Counted from the first letter of the stretch, positions 27,757 through 39,854 are shown. The stretch is DNA of 64,000 nucleotides from Tepidibacter mesophilus (GCF_002724055.1 NZ_BDQY01000003.1:124001-188000), one strand, 5' to 3'. Numbers and translations are program-made. Notes: generated by a model from the sequence alone, not told the origin.

Positions 27757-30700
27757 ATGATAAAAGATTTTGCTCATCTTCATGTGCATACACAGTATAG
27801 TTTGCTTGATGGATTTGCGCGAATAGATAAGCTGATTAAAAGAGCTAAGGAACTAAATATGAAGTCCGTTGCTATTACTGATCATGGATGTATGTTTGGT
27901 GTGATAGATTTTTATAAAAGAGCTAAAAAAGAGGGTATAAAACCTATAATAGGATGTGAAGTTTATACTGCGCCTAGATCTTTAAAGGATAAAGACCCTA
28001 ATTTTGATAAGTATCAAGGTCATTTGGTTCTTCTTGCAAAGAATATGACAGGATACAAAAACCTTATAAAGCTCGTTTCAAAGGCTTATGTTGAAGGTTT
28101 TTACTATAAGCCAAGGGTTGATTATGAAGAACTTAAAAAACATAGTGATGGAATAATAGCTTTGTCTGCTTGTCTTGGAGGGGATATACAGCAACATCTT
28201 ATGAAGAGAAATTATGATAAGGCAAAGGAAATAGCGCTTAATTTAAATGAGATGTTTGGACAAGATAACTTTTATCTTGAAATTCAAGATCATGGTATAA
28301 AAGAACAAAAAGAGGTTAATTTAAGCCTTTTAAAGCTGTCAAAAGAAACAGGTATACCACTTGTTGCGACTAATGATGTACACTATGTAAATAAAGAAGA
28401 TTCAAAAACTCATGATATACTGCTTTGTATTCAAACTGGAAAGACTTTTCAAGATGAAAAAAGAATGAAGTTTGAAACACAGGAGTTTTATTTAAAGTCA
28501 AAGGAAGAAATGTACGAATTATTTTCATATGCACCTACTGCTCTTGATAACACAGTAAAAATAGCTGATATGTGTAATGTAGAATTTGATTTCAATCAAA
28601 TTCACTTACCTGAATACGATGTACCAAGTGGATTTACAAAGAGTGATTATTTAAGAAAGTTATGTACGGATGGTCTTTATGAAAGGTTTGCAAATCCATC
28701 TAAAGAATTGATAGATAGATTAAATTATGAATTAGATGTAATAAATAATATGGGTTATGTAGAATATTTCTTGATAGTTTGGGATTTCATAAATTTTTCA
28801 AAAGAGAACAATATAATGGTAGGCCCAGGAAGAGGAAGTGCGGCTGGATCGATAGTTGCATATACTCTTAAGATAACGGATATAGACCCTATGAAGTATG
28901 ATCTTATATTTGAAAGATTTTTAAATCCTGAAAGGGTTTCAATGCCAGATATTGACATTGATTTTTGTTACGAAAGAAGAGAAGAAGTAATAGATTATGT
29001 TAAAAGAAAGTACGGAGATGATCATGTAGCGCAGATAATAACATTTGGAACAATGGGAGCTAAGGCTGCTATAAGAGATGTCGGAAGAGTTTTAGATGTT
29101 AGTTATGCTCAGGTTGATAAAATAGCAAAAGAAATTCCATTTGCTCTTGGAATGACTATAAATAAAGCACTTGAAGTAAATAAAAACCTTAAACATATGT
29201 ATGAAGAGGATAATGTGGTTAAGGAAATAATAGATACATCAAGAGATCTTGAAGGAATGCCAAGACATGCATCAACTCATGCAGCTGGGGTTGTTATATC
29301 AAAAGATTCTGTAGATAGTTATGTTCCATTATATATGCATGAAAATGGAGTTACAACTCAATTTACTATGACTACACTTGAAGAATTAGGACTTTTAAAA
29401 ATGGATTTTTTAGGTCTTAGGACCCTTACAGTAATAAGAGATGCTCTTGAGCTTATACAAAAGAATCATAATGTAGAAATAGATTTTTCTAAAATGGAAT
29501 ACGATGATAAAAAAGTATACGAGCTTTTAAGTTCAGGGAATACGCTTGGAATATTCCAATTAGAAAGTGCTGGAATGAGACAGTTTATGAAGGATCTAAA
29601 ACCTGATAATTTTGAAGATATAGTGGCTGGAATATCTCTTTATAGACCAGGACCTATGGATTCTATACCAACCTATATAAAGAATAAGAATAATCCAGGT
29701 CAAGTAAAATATCTTCATGAAAAATTAGAATCTATACTTGATGTAACTTATGGATGCCTTGTTTATCAAGAACAGGTAATGAGGGTGGTTAGAGATTTAG
29801 CTGGATATTCTTATGGACGAAGTGATTTGGTTAGACGTGCCATGGGGAAAAAGAAAATGGATGTAATGGAGCAGGAAAGACAATATTTTATACATGGTAA
29901 ATTTGATGACAATGGAGAAATCGAAATAGAAGGTTGTGTTAGGAACGGAGTAAGTGAAGAAATAGCAAACCAAATATACGATGAAATGATAGATTTTGCC
30001 AAGTATGCATTTAACAAATCACATGCAGCTGCATATGGAGTTTTAGGATACCAAACTGCATATTTAAAGGCACATTATCCTGTAGAATTTATGGCAGCTC
30101 TTATAACCAGTGTAATGGGAAATACAGATAAGGTTGTAGAGTATATAAGGGAATGCAATAGTCTTGGAATACAGGTTTTAAAGCCAGATATAAAGAAGAG
30201 TTTTGGAAAATTTGCGGTTGAAGAAAAAAATATAAGGTTTGGACTTGAAGCTGTAAAAAATGTAGGTGCAAATGCTATAAGAGATATAGTACAACAAAGA
30301 GAAATAAGTGGCGAATTTGATGACTTTGTTGAATTTTGTAAAACTATTAATTCCAAGGATTTAAATAAACGAGTTATAGAATCTCTTATAAAATGTGGAG
30401 CGTTTGACAGTATAAGTCCGAATAGAGCGCAACTTATGGCTGGTTATGAAAAAATAATAGAAAGTATAATAAGCGATAAGAAAAAAAATATTCAAGGACA
30501 GATATCTTTATTTGAAATAGGCGACAAAAAAGAAGAAAATAATATATATACACTTCCTGATGTATCTGAATTTAAAGAAAAAGAGAAACTTTTATTAGAA
30601 AAGGAAGTTTTAGGTATGTATATAAGTGGGCATCCATTATCACAATATGAAAGAGAGCTTAAAGTTAATACTAATATAAATAATCTTATTATTTCTAAAA

Positions 30701-31242
30701 CTCAGGAAGAGGATTATCAAAAATTCTTGAAAATGGATAATAAAGAGGTTGTTATAGGTGGTATAATAATAAGCAAAACTATAAAAACTACTAAGAGAAA
30801 CGATATAATGGCATTTATAGAAGTAGAAGATTTAGATGGGAGTATAGAAGTAATAGTGTTTCCAAGAATTCTTCAAAAATACTCAGATATTATACTGGAA
30901 GATAAAATTATATATATAAAAGGAAGTTTGAGTATAAAAGAAGGAGAAAATGCAAAAATTATAGCTAATGAAATTGAAGAAATAATAAAAATTGATGATA
31001 AAGAATTATGGATTAAATTAAATGATATAAAAGACAATGAACAATTATATACTCTGAAACAAATACTAAATAAACACAAAGGAAATTCATTAGTTTGCTT
31101 ATATTGTCAAAAGTCAAAAAAAGCATTTAAAGCAGAAAAAAATTGCATGGTTGGCTTAAATGAAGAGTTAATTAATGAATTACAAGAATTTTGTGGTGTT
31201 CAGAATATTAAAATCAAAAATATAAGTTCAAAAAATATTTAA
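27757..31242 (+). CDS. dnaE: DNA polymerase III alpha subunit, DnaE type
   Basis: 1161 residues. It has an N-terminal PHP domain (HLHVHTQYSLLDGFARIDK), then the polymerase core with GPGRGSAAGSIVAY and the catalytic carboxylates in PDIDIDFCYERREEV, then GIFQLESAGMR, fingers, a tandem helix-hairpin-helix region, and a C-terminal OB fold (VIGGIIISKTIKTTKR). There is no built-in 3'-5' exonuclease, which separates it from PolC. In Firmicutes it extends primers on the lagging strand. GGAGGTG precedes the ATG. No frameshift is seen along its length. Confidence 0.96.
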   Translation: MIKDFAHLHVHTQYSLLDGFARIDKLIKRAKELNMKSVAITDHGCMFGVIDFYKRAKKEGIKPIIGCEVYTAPRSLKDKDPNFDKYQGHLVLLAKNMTGYKNLIKLVSKAYVEGFYYKPRVDYEELKKHSDGIIALSACLGGDIQQHLMKRNYDKAKEIALNLNEMFGQDNFYLEIQDHGIKEQKEVNLSLLKLSKETGIPLVATNDVHYVNKEDSKTHDILLCIQTGKTFQDEKRMKFETQEFYLKSKEEMYELFSYAPTALDNTVKIADMCNVEFDFNQIHLPEYDVPSGFTKSDYLRKLCTDGLYERFANPSKELIDRLNYELDVINNMGYVEYFLIVWDFINFSKENNIMVGPGRGSAAGSIVAYTLKITDIDPMKYDLIFERFLNPERVSMPDIDIDFCYERREEVIDYVKRKYGDDHVAQIITFGTMGAKAAIRDVGRVLDVSYAQVDKIAKEIPFALGMTINKALEVNKNLKHMYEEDNVVKEIIDTSRDLEGMPRHASTHAAGVVISKDSVDSYVPLYMHENGVTTQFTMTTLEELGLLKMDFLGLRTLTVIRDALELIQKNHNVEIDFSKMEYDDKKVYELLSSGNTLGIFQLESAGMRQFMKDLKPDNFEDIVAGISLYRPGPMDSIPTYIKNKNNPGQVKYLHEKLESILDVTYGCLVYQEQVMRVVRDLAGYSYGRSDLVRRAMGKKKMDVMEQERQYFIHGKFDDNGEIEIEGCVRNGVSEEIANQIYDEMIDFAKYAFNKSHAAAYGVLGYQTAYLKAHYPVEFMAALITSVMGNTDKVVEYIRECNSLGIQVLKPDIKKSFGKFAVEEKNIRFGLEAVKNVGANAIRDIVQQREISGEFDDFVEFCKTINSKDLNKRVIESLIKCGAFDSISPNRAQLMAGYEKIIESIISDKKKNIQGQISLFEIGDKKEENNIYTLPDVSEFKEKEKLLLEKEVLGMYISGHPLSQYERELKVNTNINNLIISKTQEEDYQKFLKMDNKEVVIGGIIISKTIKTTKRNDIMAFIEVEDLDGSIEVIVFPRILQKYSDIILEDKIIYIKGSLSIKEGENAKIIANEIEEIIKIDDKELWIKLNDIKDNEQLYTLKQILNKHKGNSLVCLYCQKSKKAFKAEKNCMVGLNEELINELQEFCGVQNIKIKNISSKNI

Positions 31243-31265
31243 AATTATGTTATAATATATGATAT

Positions 31266-31300
31266 TAGAGATAAAATATAGTCTTTATATTTTATCTCTA
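31266..31300 (+). terminator. Hairpin after dnaE (weak terminator)
   Basis: TAGAGATAAAATATA pairs with TATATTTTATCTCTA; no T-run follows directly, so termination efficiency is uncertain. Confidence 0.5.
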
Positions 31301-31374
31301 AAGTAAATCATAATATTTTCGATTTAGGGATAACATTTAAAAGCTAACTAAAATATAAATAATATTTTTTTAAA

Positions 31375-32398
<1,024 letters not shown>

Positions 32399-32453
32399 AT
32401 ATTATAATTTTATTTTGATATATAAAGTTAAAACTATTTAAGGAGGATTAATA

Positions 32454-34211
32454 ATGTTAGAAAAAAAGACCAAAATTGTTTGTACAATAGGACCTGCAAG
32501 TGAAAAAAAAGAGGTGCTAAAAGAACTTGTAAATAACGGATTAAATGTATGTAGACTTAACTTTTCTCACGGAGATCATGAAGAACACGGAAAAAGAATG
32601 GATACGATTAAAGAATTGAGAGAAGAATTAAATAAACCAATAGCAATACTTCTTGATACAAAAGGACCTGAAATAAGAACTGGTAAGTTTGAAGATCCTG
32701 AAGTTTCACTTGAAGAAGGGCAAACTTTCACTATAACTATGAAGGATATACTTGGAACGAAAGAAATGTGTACAGTAAGCTATAAAGAACTTGTAAATGA
32801 TGTAGTAGTAGGAGACACTATATTAATAGATGATGGTCTTGTAGGACTTAAGGTACAAGAAATAAAAGGTGAAGAAATAGTTTGTTTAGTTGAAAATGCA
32901 GGTATTGTAAAAAACAATAAAGGTGTAAATGTACCAGGAGTTAAAATTAATCTTCCAGCTATAACTGAAAAAGATAGAAGTGATATAGAATTTGGTATAA
33001 AGCAAGGAATAGATTTTATTGCAGCATCTTTCGTTAGAAAAGCATCTGATGTGATTGCTATAAGAGAGATACTTGAGGCTAATAATGCAGGAGATATTCA
33101 AATAATATCAAAAATCGAGAACCAAGAAGGGGTAGACAATATAGATGAAATTCTTGAGATTTCTGATGGAATAATGGTAGCTAGAGGGGACTTAGGAGTT
33201 GAAATACCAACTCAAGAGATACCTATAGCTCAAAAGATGATGATTAGAAAATGTAATGAGCTTGGAAAGCCTGTTATAACTGCAACTCAAATGCTTGATT
33301 CTATGATAAGAAACCCAAGACCTACAAGAGCAGAAGTTACAGACGTTGCAAATGCTATTTATGATGGGACAGATGCTATAATGCTTTCAGGAGAAACTGC
33401 CGCTGGAAGATATCCAGTTGAAGCTGTTAGAACAATGGCATTAATAGCTAAAAGGACAGAAGATTCTCTTGAGTACAACAATATATTAAAGTCTAAGAAA
33501 TTAAATCAAGTGAATGTTACTAATGCAATAAGTCATGCAACTTGCACAACAGCTATTGATTTAAAAGCTTCTGCAATAGTAACATCAACATCTTCAGGGC
33601 ATACGGCTAGAATGGTATCTAAATTTAGACCACAAGCTCCTATAGTTGCAGCTACTAACTGTGAAAAAGCTATGAGAAGACTTGCTCTTAGCTGGGGAGT
33701 ATATCCTGTATTAACTTCAGCTGCAACTTCAACTGATGAAGTTATAGATAATTCTATTGAAACTGCCCTTGAAGCAGGATACATTAACAATGGGGAATTA
33801 GTGGTGATAACTGCAGGAGTACCTGTTGGGGTAACTGGAACAACTAACTTAATAAAGGTTCATGTTGTAAGTGAAATAATAACTAAAGGTATAGGTATAG
33901 GTAGAAAAGTTGTAAGCGGAAAAGTTTGTCTAGTGAATAATGCTTCTGAGATAAAGGATAATTTTGATCAAGGAGATATAATAGTTACTAATTTAACTGA
34001 TGTAGATATGAATGATTATATCGAAAAATCTTCTGCAATAATAACACAAGAGGGCGGAATTACAAGTCATGCAGCTATAGTGGGGCTTAATCTAGAAAAA
34101 GCTGTAGTAGTTTCAGCAAAAGATATAATGAGTCGTGTAAAAAATGGAGAAATAATTACTGTAGATACTGCTAGTGGAATAATATATAAAGGAAATACAA
34201 GAGTTTTATAA
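32454..34211 (+). CDS. pyk: Pyruvate kinase with C-terminal PEP-utiliser domain
   Basis: 585 residues. The catalytic barrel carries KIVCTIGPAS at the start, RLNFSHGDHEEH, LLDTKGPEIRTG, the key Lys in IISKIENQEGV, MVARGDLGVEIP and the signature ITATQMLDSMI. The standard enzyme ends near residue 475; an extra domain of about 110 residues follows with GGITSHAAIVGLNLEKAVVV, like the phosphohistidine domain of PEP synthase, common in Firmicutes. It ends glycolysis with ATP formation. AAGGAGG precedes the ATG, and a terminator lies just after the stop. Confidence 0.96.
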   Translation: MLEKKTKIVCTIGPASEKKEVLKELVNNGLNVCRLNFSHGDHEEHGKRMDTIKELREELNKPIAILLDTKGPEIRTGKFEDPEVSLEEGQTFTITMKDILGTKEMCTVSYKELVNDVVVGDTILIDDGLVGLKVQEIKGEEIVCLVENAGIVKNNKGVNVPGVKINLPAITEKDRSDIEFGIKQGIDFIAASFVRKASDVIAIREILEANNAGDIQIISKIENQEGVDNIDEILEISDGIMVARGDLGVEIPTQEIPIAQKMMIRKCNELGKPVITATQMLDSMIRNPRPTRAEVTDVANAIYDGTDAIMLSGETAAGRYPVEAVRTMALIAKRTEDSLEYNNILKSKKLNQVNVTNAISHATCTTAIDLKASAIVTSTSSGHTARMVSKFRPQAPIVAATNCEKAMRRLALSWGVYPVLTSAATSTDEVIDNSIETALEAGYINNGELVVITAGVPVGVTGTTNLIKVHVVSEIITKGIGIGRKVVSGKVCLVNNASEIKDNFDQGDIIVTNLTDVDMNDYIEKSSAIITQEGGITSHAAIVGLNLEKAVVVSAKDIMSRVKNGEIITVDTASGIIYKGNTRVL

Positions 34212-34233
34212 AAATAAAAAGTAAGTCTATGAT

Positions 34234-34261
34234 AAGCCACTGAAAAAGTGGCTTTTTTATT
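34234..34261 (+). terminator. Intrinsic terminator of pfkA-pyk
   Basis: AAGCCACT pairs with AGTGGCTT, followed by TTTTTATTT. Confidence 0.88.
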
Positions 34262-34427
34262 TCATAAATTACCATTACAAGAAGTGATAACTTTATAAAA
34301 AATATATAAAATATAATAGAATTATGACGATAAATATATCAACTAATACAAGTGAAAGTTAAAATTACTAAAACTCTATAGGAATTAAGTTCTGCTTTAT
34401 ATTGAATTATTAATGGAGGATTACATG

Positions 34428-35012
34428 ATGACATCAAAAAAAATAAAACAATCAACTTTGGAACTTATATCCCAAAGAGGGTATTCTGAGACAACTTTAT
34501 CGTTGATAGCAAAAAGAGTGGGAATAAAAAAACCTTCTATATATAGTCATTTTCAAAGTAAAGAGGATATATTTTTTTCTATACTAGAAGATGAGACTAA
34601 AAATTTAAATATGTACATAGAATCTATATTTGATGATATAAAAAAATTAGATTTAGAAGAAATGTTATATCAGTTTATATGTAAATTTGTTAAGTATTTT
34701 GATAACAATATAGTGTTAGCTAAATTTTGGAATATAATAATGTATTTTCCACCTAATAATTTAGAACAAAATTTCAAACTGGAATTTGATATAATTAAAA
34801 ATAAAATTAATAAATTTATGTATACTAGTATTAAAGAAAAAATAAATAGCGAAAAATTTGATAAAGAAAAAATGGAAAATATAATATATTCATATGAATT
34901 AATATTAAGAGGAATTCTTACTATGATTATATATGATGATAACTTTACTATAGATAAAATAGAACGTATATGTGCAGTTTATTGTAGTGGAATAAAAAAA
35001 GAAATAAGTTAA
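34428..35012 (+). CDS. TetR-family transcriptional regulator
   Basis: 194 residues. The N-terminal TetR helix-turn-helix reads QSTLELISQRGYSETTLSLI and then GIKKPSIYSHFQSKEDIF, with all the usual conserved positions. The C-terminal ligand domain is unlike any I recognise. Two adjacent ATGs follow GGAGG; the second gives the better 8-base spacing. A chemoreceptor gene lies downstream behind a terminator, so it is not clear that this regulator controls it. No transporter gene is adjacent, which is unusual for TetR regulators. Confidence 0.85.
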   Translation: MTSKKIKQSTLELISQRGYSETTLSLIAKRVGIKKPSIYSHFQSKEDIFFSILEDETKNLNMYIESIFDDIKKLDLEEMLYQFICKFVKYFDNNIVLAKFWNIIMYFPPNNLEQNFKLEFDIIKNKINKFMYTSIKEKINSEKFDKEKMENIIYSYELILRGILTMIIYDDNFTIDKIERICAVYCSGIKKEIS

Positions 35013-35049
35013 AACCTTTTTCATTATAAAAATGGGAAAGGTTTTTTTA
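35012..35049 (+). terminator. Intrinsic terminator of the tetR gene
   Basis: AAACCTTT pairs with AAAGGTTT followed by TTTTT. Confidence 0.75.
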
Positions 35050-35107
35050 TATAATATGTGATAAAATGTTAATAGAAAAAGACTGTTAAGTTAAGGAGGT
35101 ATTATTA

Positions 35108-37099
35108 GTGCTCAAGATAAAAAACAATATAATGTCTAAATTAACAGTAGTATTTATTTTGCTTATAAGTATATCTCTTTGTATTTTAGGTATAACTACA
35201 TATTATAAAGCTAATTTTATACTACAGGATAAATTAAAGGATACATCTAAACAATTATCAAAGCAGATAGAAGAAAATATTTCAACTATAATACAGGAAA
35301 ATCAATCTAATTTAGTTCAAATGTCTAGGGATCCTAATATACAGAGATTAGCAGAAAATAGTTTTTTGGAATCAATAGTTGAGAAGACGTTTGAAAGTTT
35401 TAAAAATGCTCATGTAAGTGTAGAGAGTATATATATAACTATGGAAAATAAGAAAACGGTTTCATATCCTCGAAATAAGTTTGATAAAGAACATGATGCT
35501 ACTGAAGATTCGTGGTATAAAAATACAGTTAATAAAGATGATATACATTGGAGTAATCCATATAAAGATAAAAACACAGGAAATATGATAATGAGTATGA
35601 GTATACCTGTATATAATCTTATGAATAAAAATGAGTTTGTGGGTATCCTAGGAGTTGATATTTCTATAGATACACTATCTAATAAAATAAACGTATTAAA
35701 AGTAGGAAGAAAAGGCAAGGCTACATTGATAGATAAAGATTTAAATATTATAACGGATAAGAATCAGTCTATAAGAGGAACTAAACTAAAAGATAATGTT
35801 TTGATTAATAGTATTAAAAATAAAAAAGAAAATACTCTTGATTTAGATAATAAAATAATTATGTACAGACCTATAAGAGGGCTTGATTGGACCATTATAC
35901 TTACAATGTATAAAGATGAGATAAAGGATGATAATAAAGTATTGATTAAAAATATATTAATAGTTGGAATTATATCTATATTAGTTGCTGTATTCATATC
36001 GTATATTTTTTCAAAAAAAATTACAAAACCTATAAATGATTTTTTATATACAATTGATAACGTAAAAAATGGGGACTTTAGTATTAGATGTGATATAAAA
36101 AACAATGATGAAATCTCTAAAATTGGAGAAGGATTAAATAATATGTTGAATAATGTTTCAGGATTGATAAAAAATACACAAAATGTATGCGAAAAAGTAA
36201 ATATCGCATCTCAAAATTTATCGCAAATATCAAATGAAACTAATTTATCAGCAGAATCTATATCTCTTACTGTTAATGAGATAGCCAGTGGATCAATAAG
36301 ACAAGCCAATGAAGCAGAAAAAGGATCAAATTTAGCTAATAATTTATCCGATAAGCTTAAAGAACTTTCAAACAACACACAGGATATGTTAAAGAGTATA
36401 GAAAATGTAGAAAAGGCTAATTTAAACAGCTCAAAAGTCATATGTGAGCTAAGTAGTAGCACTGATCAAAACAATAAAAATACAGCGAAGGCTCAACAAG
36501 CTGTACTTGAACTTAATAAAAATGCTAAAAACATATCTAATATATTAGGGACTATAACAGCTATAGCTGATCAAACTAATTTGTTAGCTCTTAATGCATC
36601 TATTGAAGCAGCACGTGCAGGTGAAGCAGGAAGAGGATTTGCAGTAGTTGCGGATGAAATAAGAAAGCTTGCAGAGAACTCCAATAATGCAGCTGATGAT
36701 ATAAAGAATATATTAGATTATATACAGATAGATAGCAATAACACTGTTGATATAATAAATATGCTTGAACAAAGCAATTTAAAACAATCAAGCACTGTTG
36801 CATATGTAAATACTTCGTTTGATTTAGTAAAAGAATCTACAGATGAAATAATAGAAAAGATAAGATTTATAGGGGAATCTGTTGAACGATTAAATGAGGA
36901 TAGATTAAATATAGTTGATACTATACAAAGAATATCTGATATATCAGAAGAGGCATCGGCTGGAGCTCAAGAGATAAGTGTGTCTATTAATCAACAAGCA
37001 CACGATATACATAAGGTTGCAAATTCATCAGATTATTTACAAGAATTATCATCAAAATTAAACAAAGAGATAAGTAAATTTAGAATACAAAATCCATAA
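35108..37099 (+). CDS. Methyl-accepting chemotaxis protein, Cache type (second)
   Basis: 663 residues. Membrane helices lie at about 13-33 and 282-302. The sensor between them has the dCache pattern [10 protein letters not shown] and [16 protein letters not shown] follows ([12 protein letters not shown]), then the signalling coiled coil with the tip [21 protein letters not shown]. It is related to but distinct from the chemoreceptor at 19.8 kb, with a different sensor sequence. The start is GTG at 35108 behind AAGGAGG. No SigD-type promoter was seen in the 58-base gap before it. Confidence 0.88.
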   Translation: MLKIKNNIMSKLTVVFILLISISLCILGITTYYKANFILQDKLKDTSKQLSKQIEENISTIIQENQSNLVQMSRDPNIQRLAENSFLESIVEKTFESFKNAHVSVESIYITMENKKTVSYPRNKFDKEHDATEDSWYKNTVNKDDIHWSNPYKDKNTGNMIMSMSIPVYNLMNKNEFVGILGVDISIDTLSNKINVLKVGRKGKATLIDKDLNIITDKNQSIRGTKLKDNVLINSIKNKKENTLDLDNKIIMYRPIRGLDWTIILTMYKDEIKDDNKVLIKNILIVGIISILVAVFISYIFSKKITKPINDFLYTIDNVKNGDFSIRCDIKNNDEISKIGEGLNNMLNNVSGLIKNTQNVCEKVNIASQNLSQISNETNLSAESISLTVNEIASGSIRQANEAEKGSNLANNLSDKLKELSNNTQDMLKSIENVEKANLNSSKVICELSSSTDQNNKNTAKAQQAVLELNKNAKNISNILGTITAIADQTNLLALNASIEAARAGEAGRGFAVVADEIRKLAENSNNAADDIKNILDYIQIDSNNTVDIINMLEQSNLKQSSTVAYVNTSFDLVKESTDEIIEKIRFIGESVERLNEDRLNIVDTIQRISDISEEASAGAQEISVSINQQAHDIHKVANSSDYLQELSSKLNKEISKFRIQNP

Positions 37100-37113
37100 T
37101 TATTGAATATATG

Positions 37114-37145
37114 CCCTAGATTGTATACAATCTAGGGTTTTCTTT
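37114..37145 (+). terminator. Intrinsic terminator of the second chemoreceptor gene
   Basis: CCCTAGATTGT pairs perfectly with ACAATCTAGGG, followed by TTTTCTTTG. Confidence 0.9.
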
Positions 37146-37181
37146 GTTAAAAAATAAATTCAGAAAAGTTTGAAAAATCAA

Positions 37182-37210
37182 TTGATTTATATTTTTCAAA
37201 ATAGTATAAT
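37182..37210 (+). promoter_or_regulatory. Sigma-A promoter of the NSS transporter pair
   Basis: TTGATT at 37182, 17 bases, then TATAAT at 37205, giving an untranslated leader of about 85 bases. Confidence 0.6.
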
Positions 37211-37303
37211 AATTATTAAATACACTTAGGATATGTATAAAGTATCTACAATATGCATATTATATTAGAAATAACTAAAATGATTAAAGGAGGGAACAGC
37301 TAA

Positions 37304-38884
37304 ATGTCAAATTCAAGAGAAAATTGGGGGTCCAAGATAGGTCTTATACTAGCGATGGCAGGTAATGCTATTGGATTAGGAAACTTCTGGAGATTCCCAT
37401 ATCAAGCTGCTAGTAATGGCGGTGGAGCATTCATGATTCCGTATTTTATTGCACTTATTGTACTTGGTATACCTGTTATGCTTTTAGAATGGAATCTTGG
37501 ACGTTATGGTGGTAAATATGGTCATGGTACACTTGGACCTATGGTTTATCTACAAGCTAGAGAGGGAACAAAGCCTAGAAATGCAGCTATAATGGGAGCC
37601 GTAGCAGGATCATTCGCTTTTGCTGTAACGCTTCTTGTTAACTCATATTATAACCATATAATAGGTTGGTCACTAGGTTATGGAGTATTATCTCTTACTG
37701 GAGGATATACGGATATGAGTGTATCTACAGGAGAAGTGTTTGTAAACTACATTCAAAATCCATCTATGGTATTTACATTCTGGGTAATAGCTTTAGCGGG
37801 ACTTGCATTTGCAGTTATGCGTGGGGTTCAAAAAGGTATAGAAACTTGGGCTAAGCTTATGATGCCAGTTCTTTATACTTTTGGTATTGTTCTTGCTATA
37901 AGATCTTTAACTATGGGAAGTCCAGTTAACCCTGATTGGTCATCTATGAAGGGTCTTAACTTTATATGGAATCCTGATTTTTCAACATTCACATGGAAAT
38001 CAGTAGTAGCAGCAGCAGGTCAAGTATTCTTTACATTATCAGTTGGTATGGGTATAATAGCCAACTATGCATCTTATCTAAAGCCTGACGATGATATTAT
38101 AGTTTCCTCACTTGCAACAGTTTCACTTAACGAGTTTGCAGAAGTTATACTTGGAGGAACAGCAGTTATTCCTATAGCTTATGCATTTATGGGACCTGAT
38201 GGATTAGGGCAAGGTGTTGGTCTTGCATTTATAGCTCTTCCTAATGTATTTAGAACTATGGGTGGAGGACAATTTGTAGGAGCTTTATGGTTCTTCTTAT
38301 TATTTTTCGCTGGATTTACTTCAGCAATAGCTATGTATAACTACCTAGTTGCTCTTCTTGAAGAAGATATGGGTATAGCTAGAGCTAAAGGTGCATGGTA
38401 TATATTCGTAGCATATATTATATTAGGTCTTCCAGTAGGACTTGAAAGTATAATGACAAAGACTGCAGATCTTGCATACTTAACAGAAATAGATAACTGG
38501 ATAGGTTCTTATTTATTAATTGTTCTTGCAGCAGTTGAGGTTGTAGCTTGTGCATGGTTAATGGGAGACAAAGCTTTAGTTGAAATGAACAAGGGTGGAA
38601 TTTGGAAGATTCCTAGATGGTTCTTTAAAATATTCCATCAAACATTAACTCCTATAACTACATTTATAATATTAATATTCTCTACACTTGATTATATAAA
38701 AGCTGGGTATTTTAGATTAGTTCCATCTTTTGTTGAGAATACACCAGTTTTAGTACCTTGGGTTAATGGAGCAAGAGTAGTTATATTTGCAACATTGATA
38801 GTAGGATTTATGCAATCGTATAGATCTATTAAGAGTAAATACGGTAAAGAACTTTCTGAAAATAAAGTTTCTATTCGTATATAA
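37304..38884 (+). CDS. NSS/SNF-family sodium-dependent amino acid symporter
   Basis: 526 residues, about 12 membrane helices. The first helix has the sodium and substrate site NAIGLGNFWRFPYQAASNGGGAF split around its unwound Gly-rich part, a hallmark of the neurotransmitter:sodium symporter family. Further signatures include LGIPVMLLEWNLGRYG. It imports an amino acid with Na+; the substrate cannot be read from the sequence. GGAGGG precedes the ATG. A 30-residue membrane peptide is encoded 16 bases downstream, the arrangement of MetP/MetS-type pairs. Confidence 0.9.
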   Translation: MSNSRENWGSKIGLILAMAGNAIGLGNFWRFPYQAASNGGGAFMIPYFIALIVLGIPVMLLEWNLGRYGGKYGHGTLGPMVYLQAREGTKPRNAAIMGAVAGSFAFAVTLLVNSYYNHIIGWSLGYGVLSLTGGYTDMSVSTGEVFVNYIQNPSMVFTFWVIALAGLAFAVMRGVQKGIETWAKLMMPVLYTFGIVLAIRSLTMGSPVNPDWSSMKGLNFIWNPDFSTFTWKSVVAAAGQVFFTLSVGMGIIANYASYLKPDDDIIVSSLATVSLNEFAEVILGGTAVIPIAYAFMGPDGLGQGVGLAFIALPNVFRTMGGGQFVGALWFFLLFFAGFTSAIAMYNYLVALLEEDMGIARAKGAWYIFVAYIILGLPVGLESIMTKTADLAYLTEIDNWIGSYLLIVLAAVEVVACAWLMGDKALVEMNKGGIWKIPRWFFKIFHQTLTPITTFIILIFSTLDYIKAGYFRLVPSFVENTPVLVPWVNGARVVIFATLIVGFMQSYRSIKSKYGKELSENKVSIRI

Positions 38885-38900
38885 TTAGGAGGGATTAATT

Positions 38901-38993
38901 ATGACTAGTACAGCACTTGGTTTTATGATTACAATATGGACCGTTATAATTGTTTGTATAGCAGTTACACTAAAACCTCTATTAAAGAAATAA
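38901..38993 (+). CDS. MetS-like small subunit of the NSS transporter
   Basis: A 30-residue peptide with a single membrane helix (MITIWTVIIVCIAV) and a short basic tail (KPLLKK). It has its own strong site (TTAGGAGGG) and lies directly after the symporter gene, before their shared terminator. Small one-helix partners of NSS transporters, called MetS in Corynebacterium, are known to be needed for transport. The assignment rests on size, helix and position. Confidence 0.72.
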   Translation: MTSTALGFMITIWTVIIVCIAVTLKPLLKK

Positions 38994-39009
38994 AGAAAAA
39001 AATAAATAT

Positions 39010-39037
39010 AAAACCCCACCGATAAGGTGGGGTTTTA
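39010..39037 (+). terminator. Intrinsic terminator
   Basis: AAAACCCCACC pairs with GGTGGGGTTTT around GATAA; one of the strongest hairpins in the window. Confidence 0.92.
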
Positions 39038-39139
39038 AAATACAGTATCAACTTAGCTGTTTAAATTATAGTGAAAATATGGTACAATAAATCAAGATAT
39101 TATTCTGAATCTTCTAATAAAAATTTGGAGGTGAATCTA

Positions 39140-39835
39140 ATGAAAGCTCTTACATTAATGAACACATTAGATCAATTAACTGATTTAACTAAAAGTCTGA
39201 AGACTATTAAAGAGTCGAGAAAACAAAAATATATTAGTCAATTAAATACACTATACAGCCAATATGAAAAATTAGAAGTACCTACAAATTTAGGTGACGT
39301 TTATGATTCTTTATGTAGCAAAGGAAAAGAATTAATAAAGGAAATAAAAAATAATAAAAGTAATAAGAAAAATGGGGATAATATAGAGGTATATATAAGA
39401 TACTTAAAGGCTGCAAAGGCAGATTTTGAAGGTAGAACTGAATATGTAAATAAATACTATAGATCATTCATATTTACAGCTATATTGTTTTTGGGATTAT
39501 CACCACAGTATTTTGGATTCGTACTTCCAGCAGTGTTTTTTGTTCCTATGTATTTGGGAATCAAGGGAGTTAAGAGTAGATCTATAAATGGTCTTTATAT
39601 GAGTATGTCTTTAGTTCCTGTCGGACTTATGACTTCATTTATATGGATAAGATATGGTGTATATGCAATGACTAATTATCAAGATGCTGTTAATAAGGTT
39701 ATAACGGACACAGGAAGAAGTCTAACTACTGCAAAGGCACTAGTTAGTATACCACCAATTCTTGCGTGTGTGCTTCTTGCAGTAGCAGTACTGCAGATGT
39801 ATAGAGGATATAAAAGTAAGGATTTATTTGTATAG
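39140..39835 (+). CDS. Uncharacterised membrane protein
   Basis: 231 residues. The first 110 are charged and helical, probably coiled coil (KSLKTIKESRKQKYISQLNT), and the last 120 hold four hydrophobic segments (near 115-135, 137-155, 160-185 and 205-222). I do not recognise the family. The start at 39140 is chosen because GGAGGTG precedes it; an ATG at 39071 in the same frame has none. It stands alone between two terminators, so it is a single-gene unit with no functional hint from its neighbours. Confidence 0.6.
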   Translation: MKALTLMNTLDQLTDLTKSLKTIKESRKQKYISQLNTLYSQYEKLEVPTNLGDVYDSLCSKGKELIKEIKNNKSNKKNGDNIEVYIRYLKAAKADFEGRTEYVNKYYRSFIFTAILFLGLSPQYFGFVLPAVFFVPMYLGIKGVKSRSINGLYMSMSLVPVGLMTSFIWIRYGVYAMTNYQDAVNKVITDTGRSLTTAKALVSIPPILACVLLAVAVLQMYRGYKSKDLFV

Positions 39836-39854
39836 CAATTATAATATTTATACC

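Noticed and set aside
35050-35107. SigD promoter for the second chemoreceptor
   Set aside because: No CCGATAT-like -10 was found in the gap or the preceding terminator.
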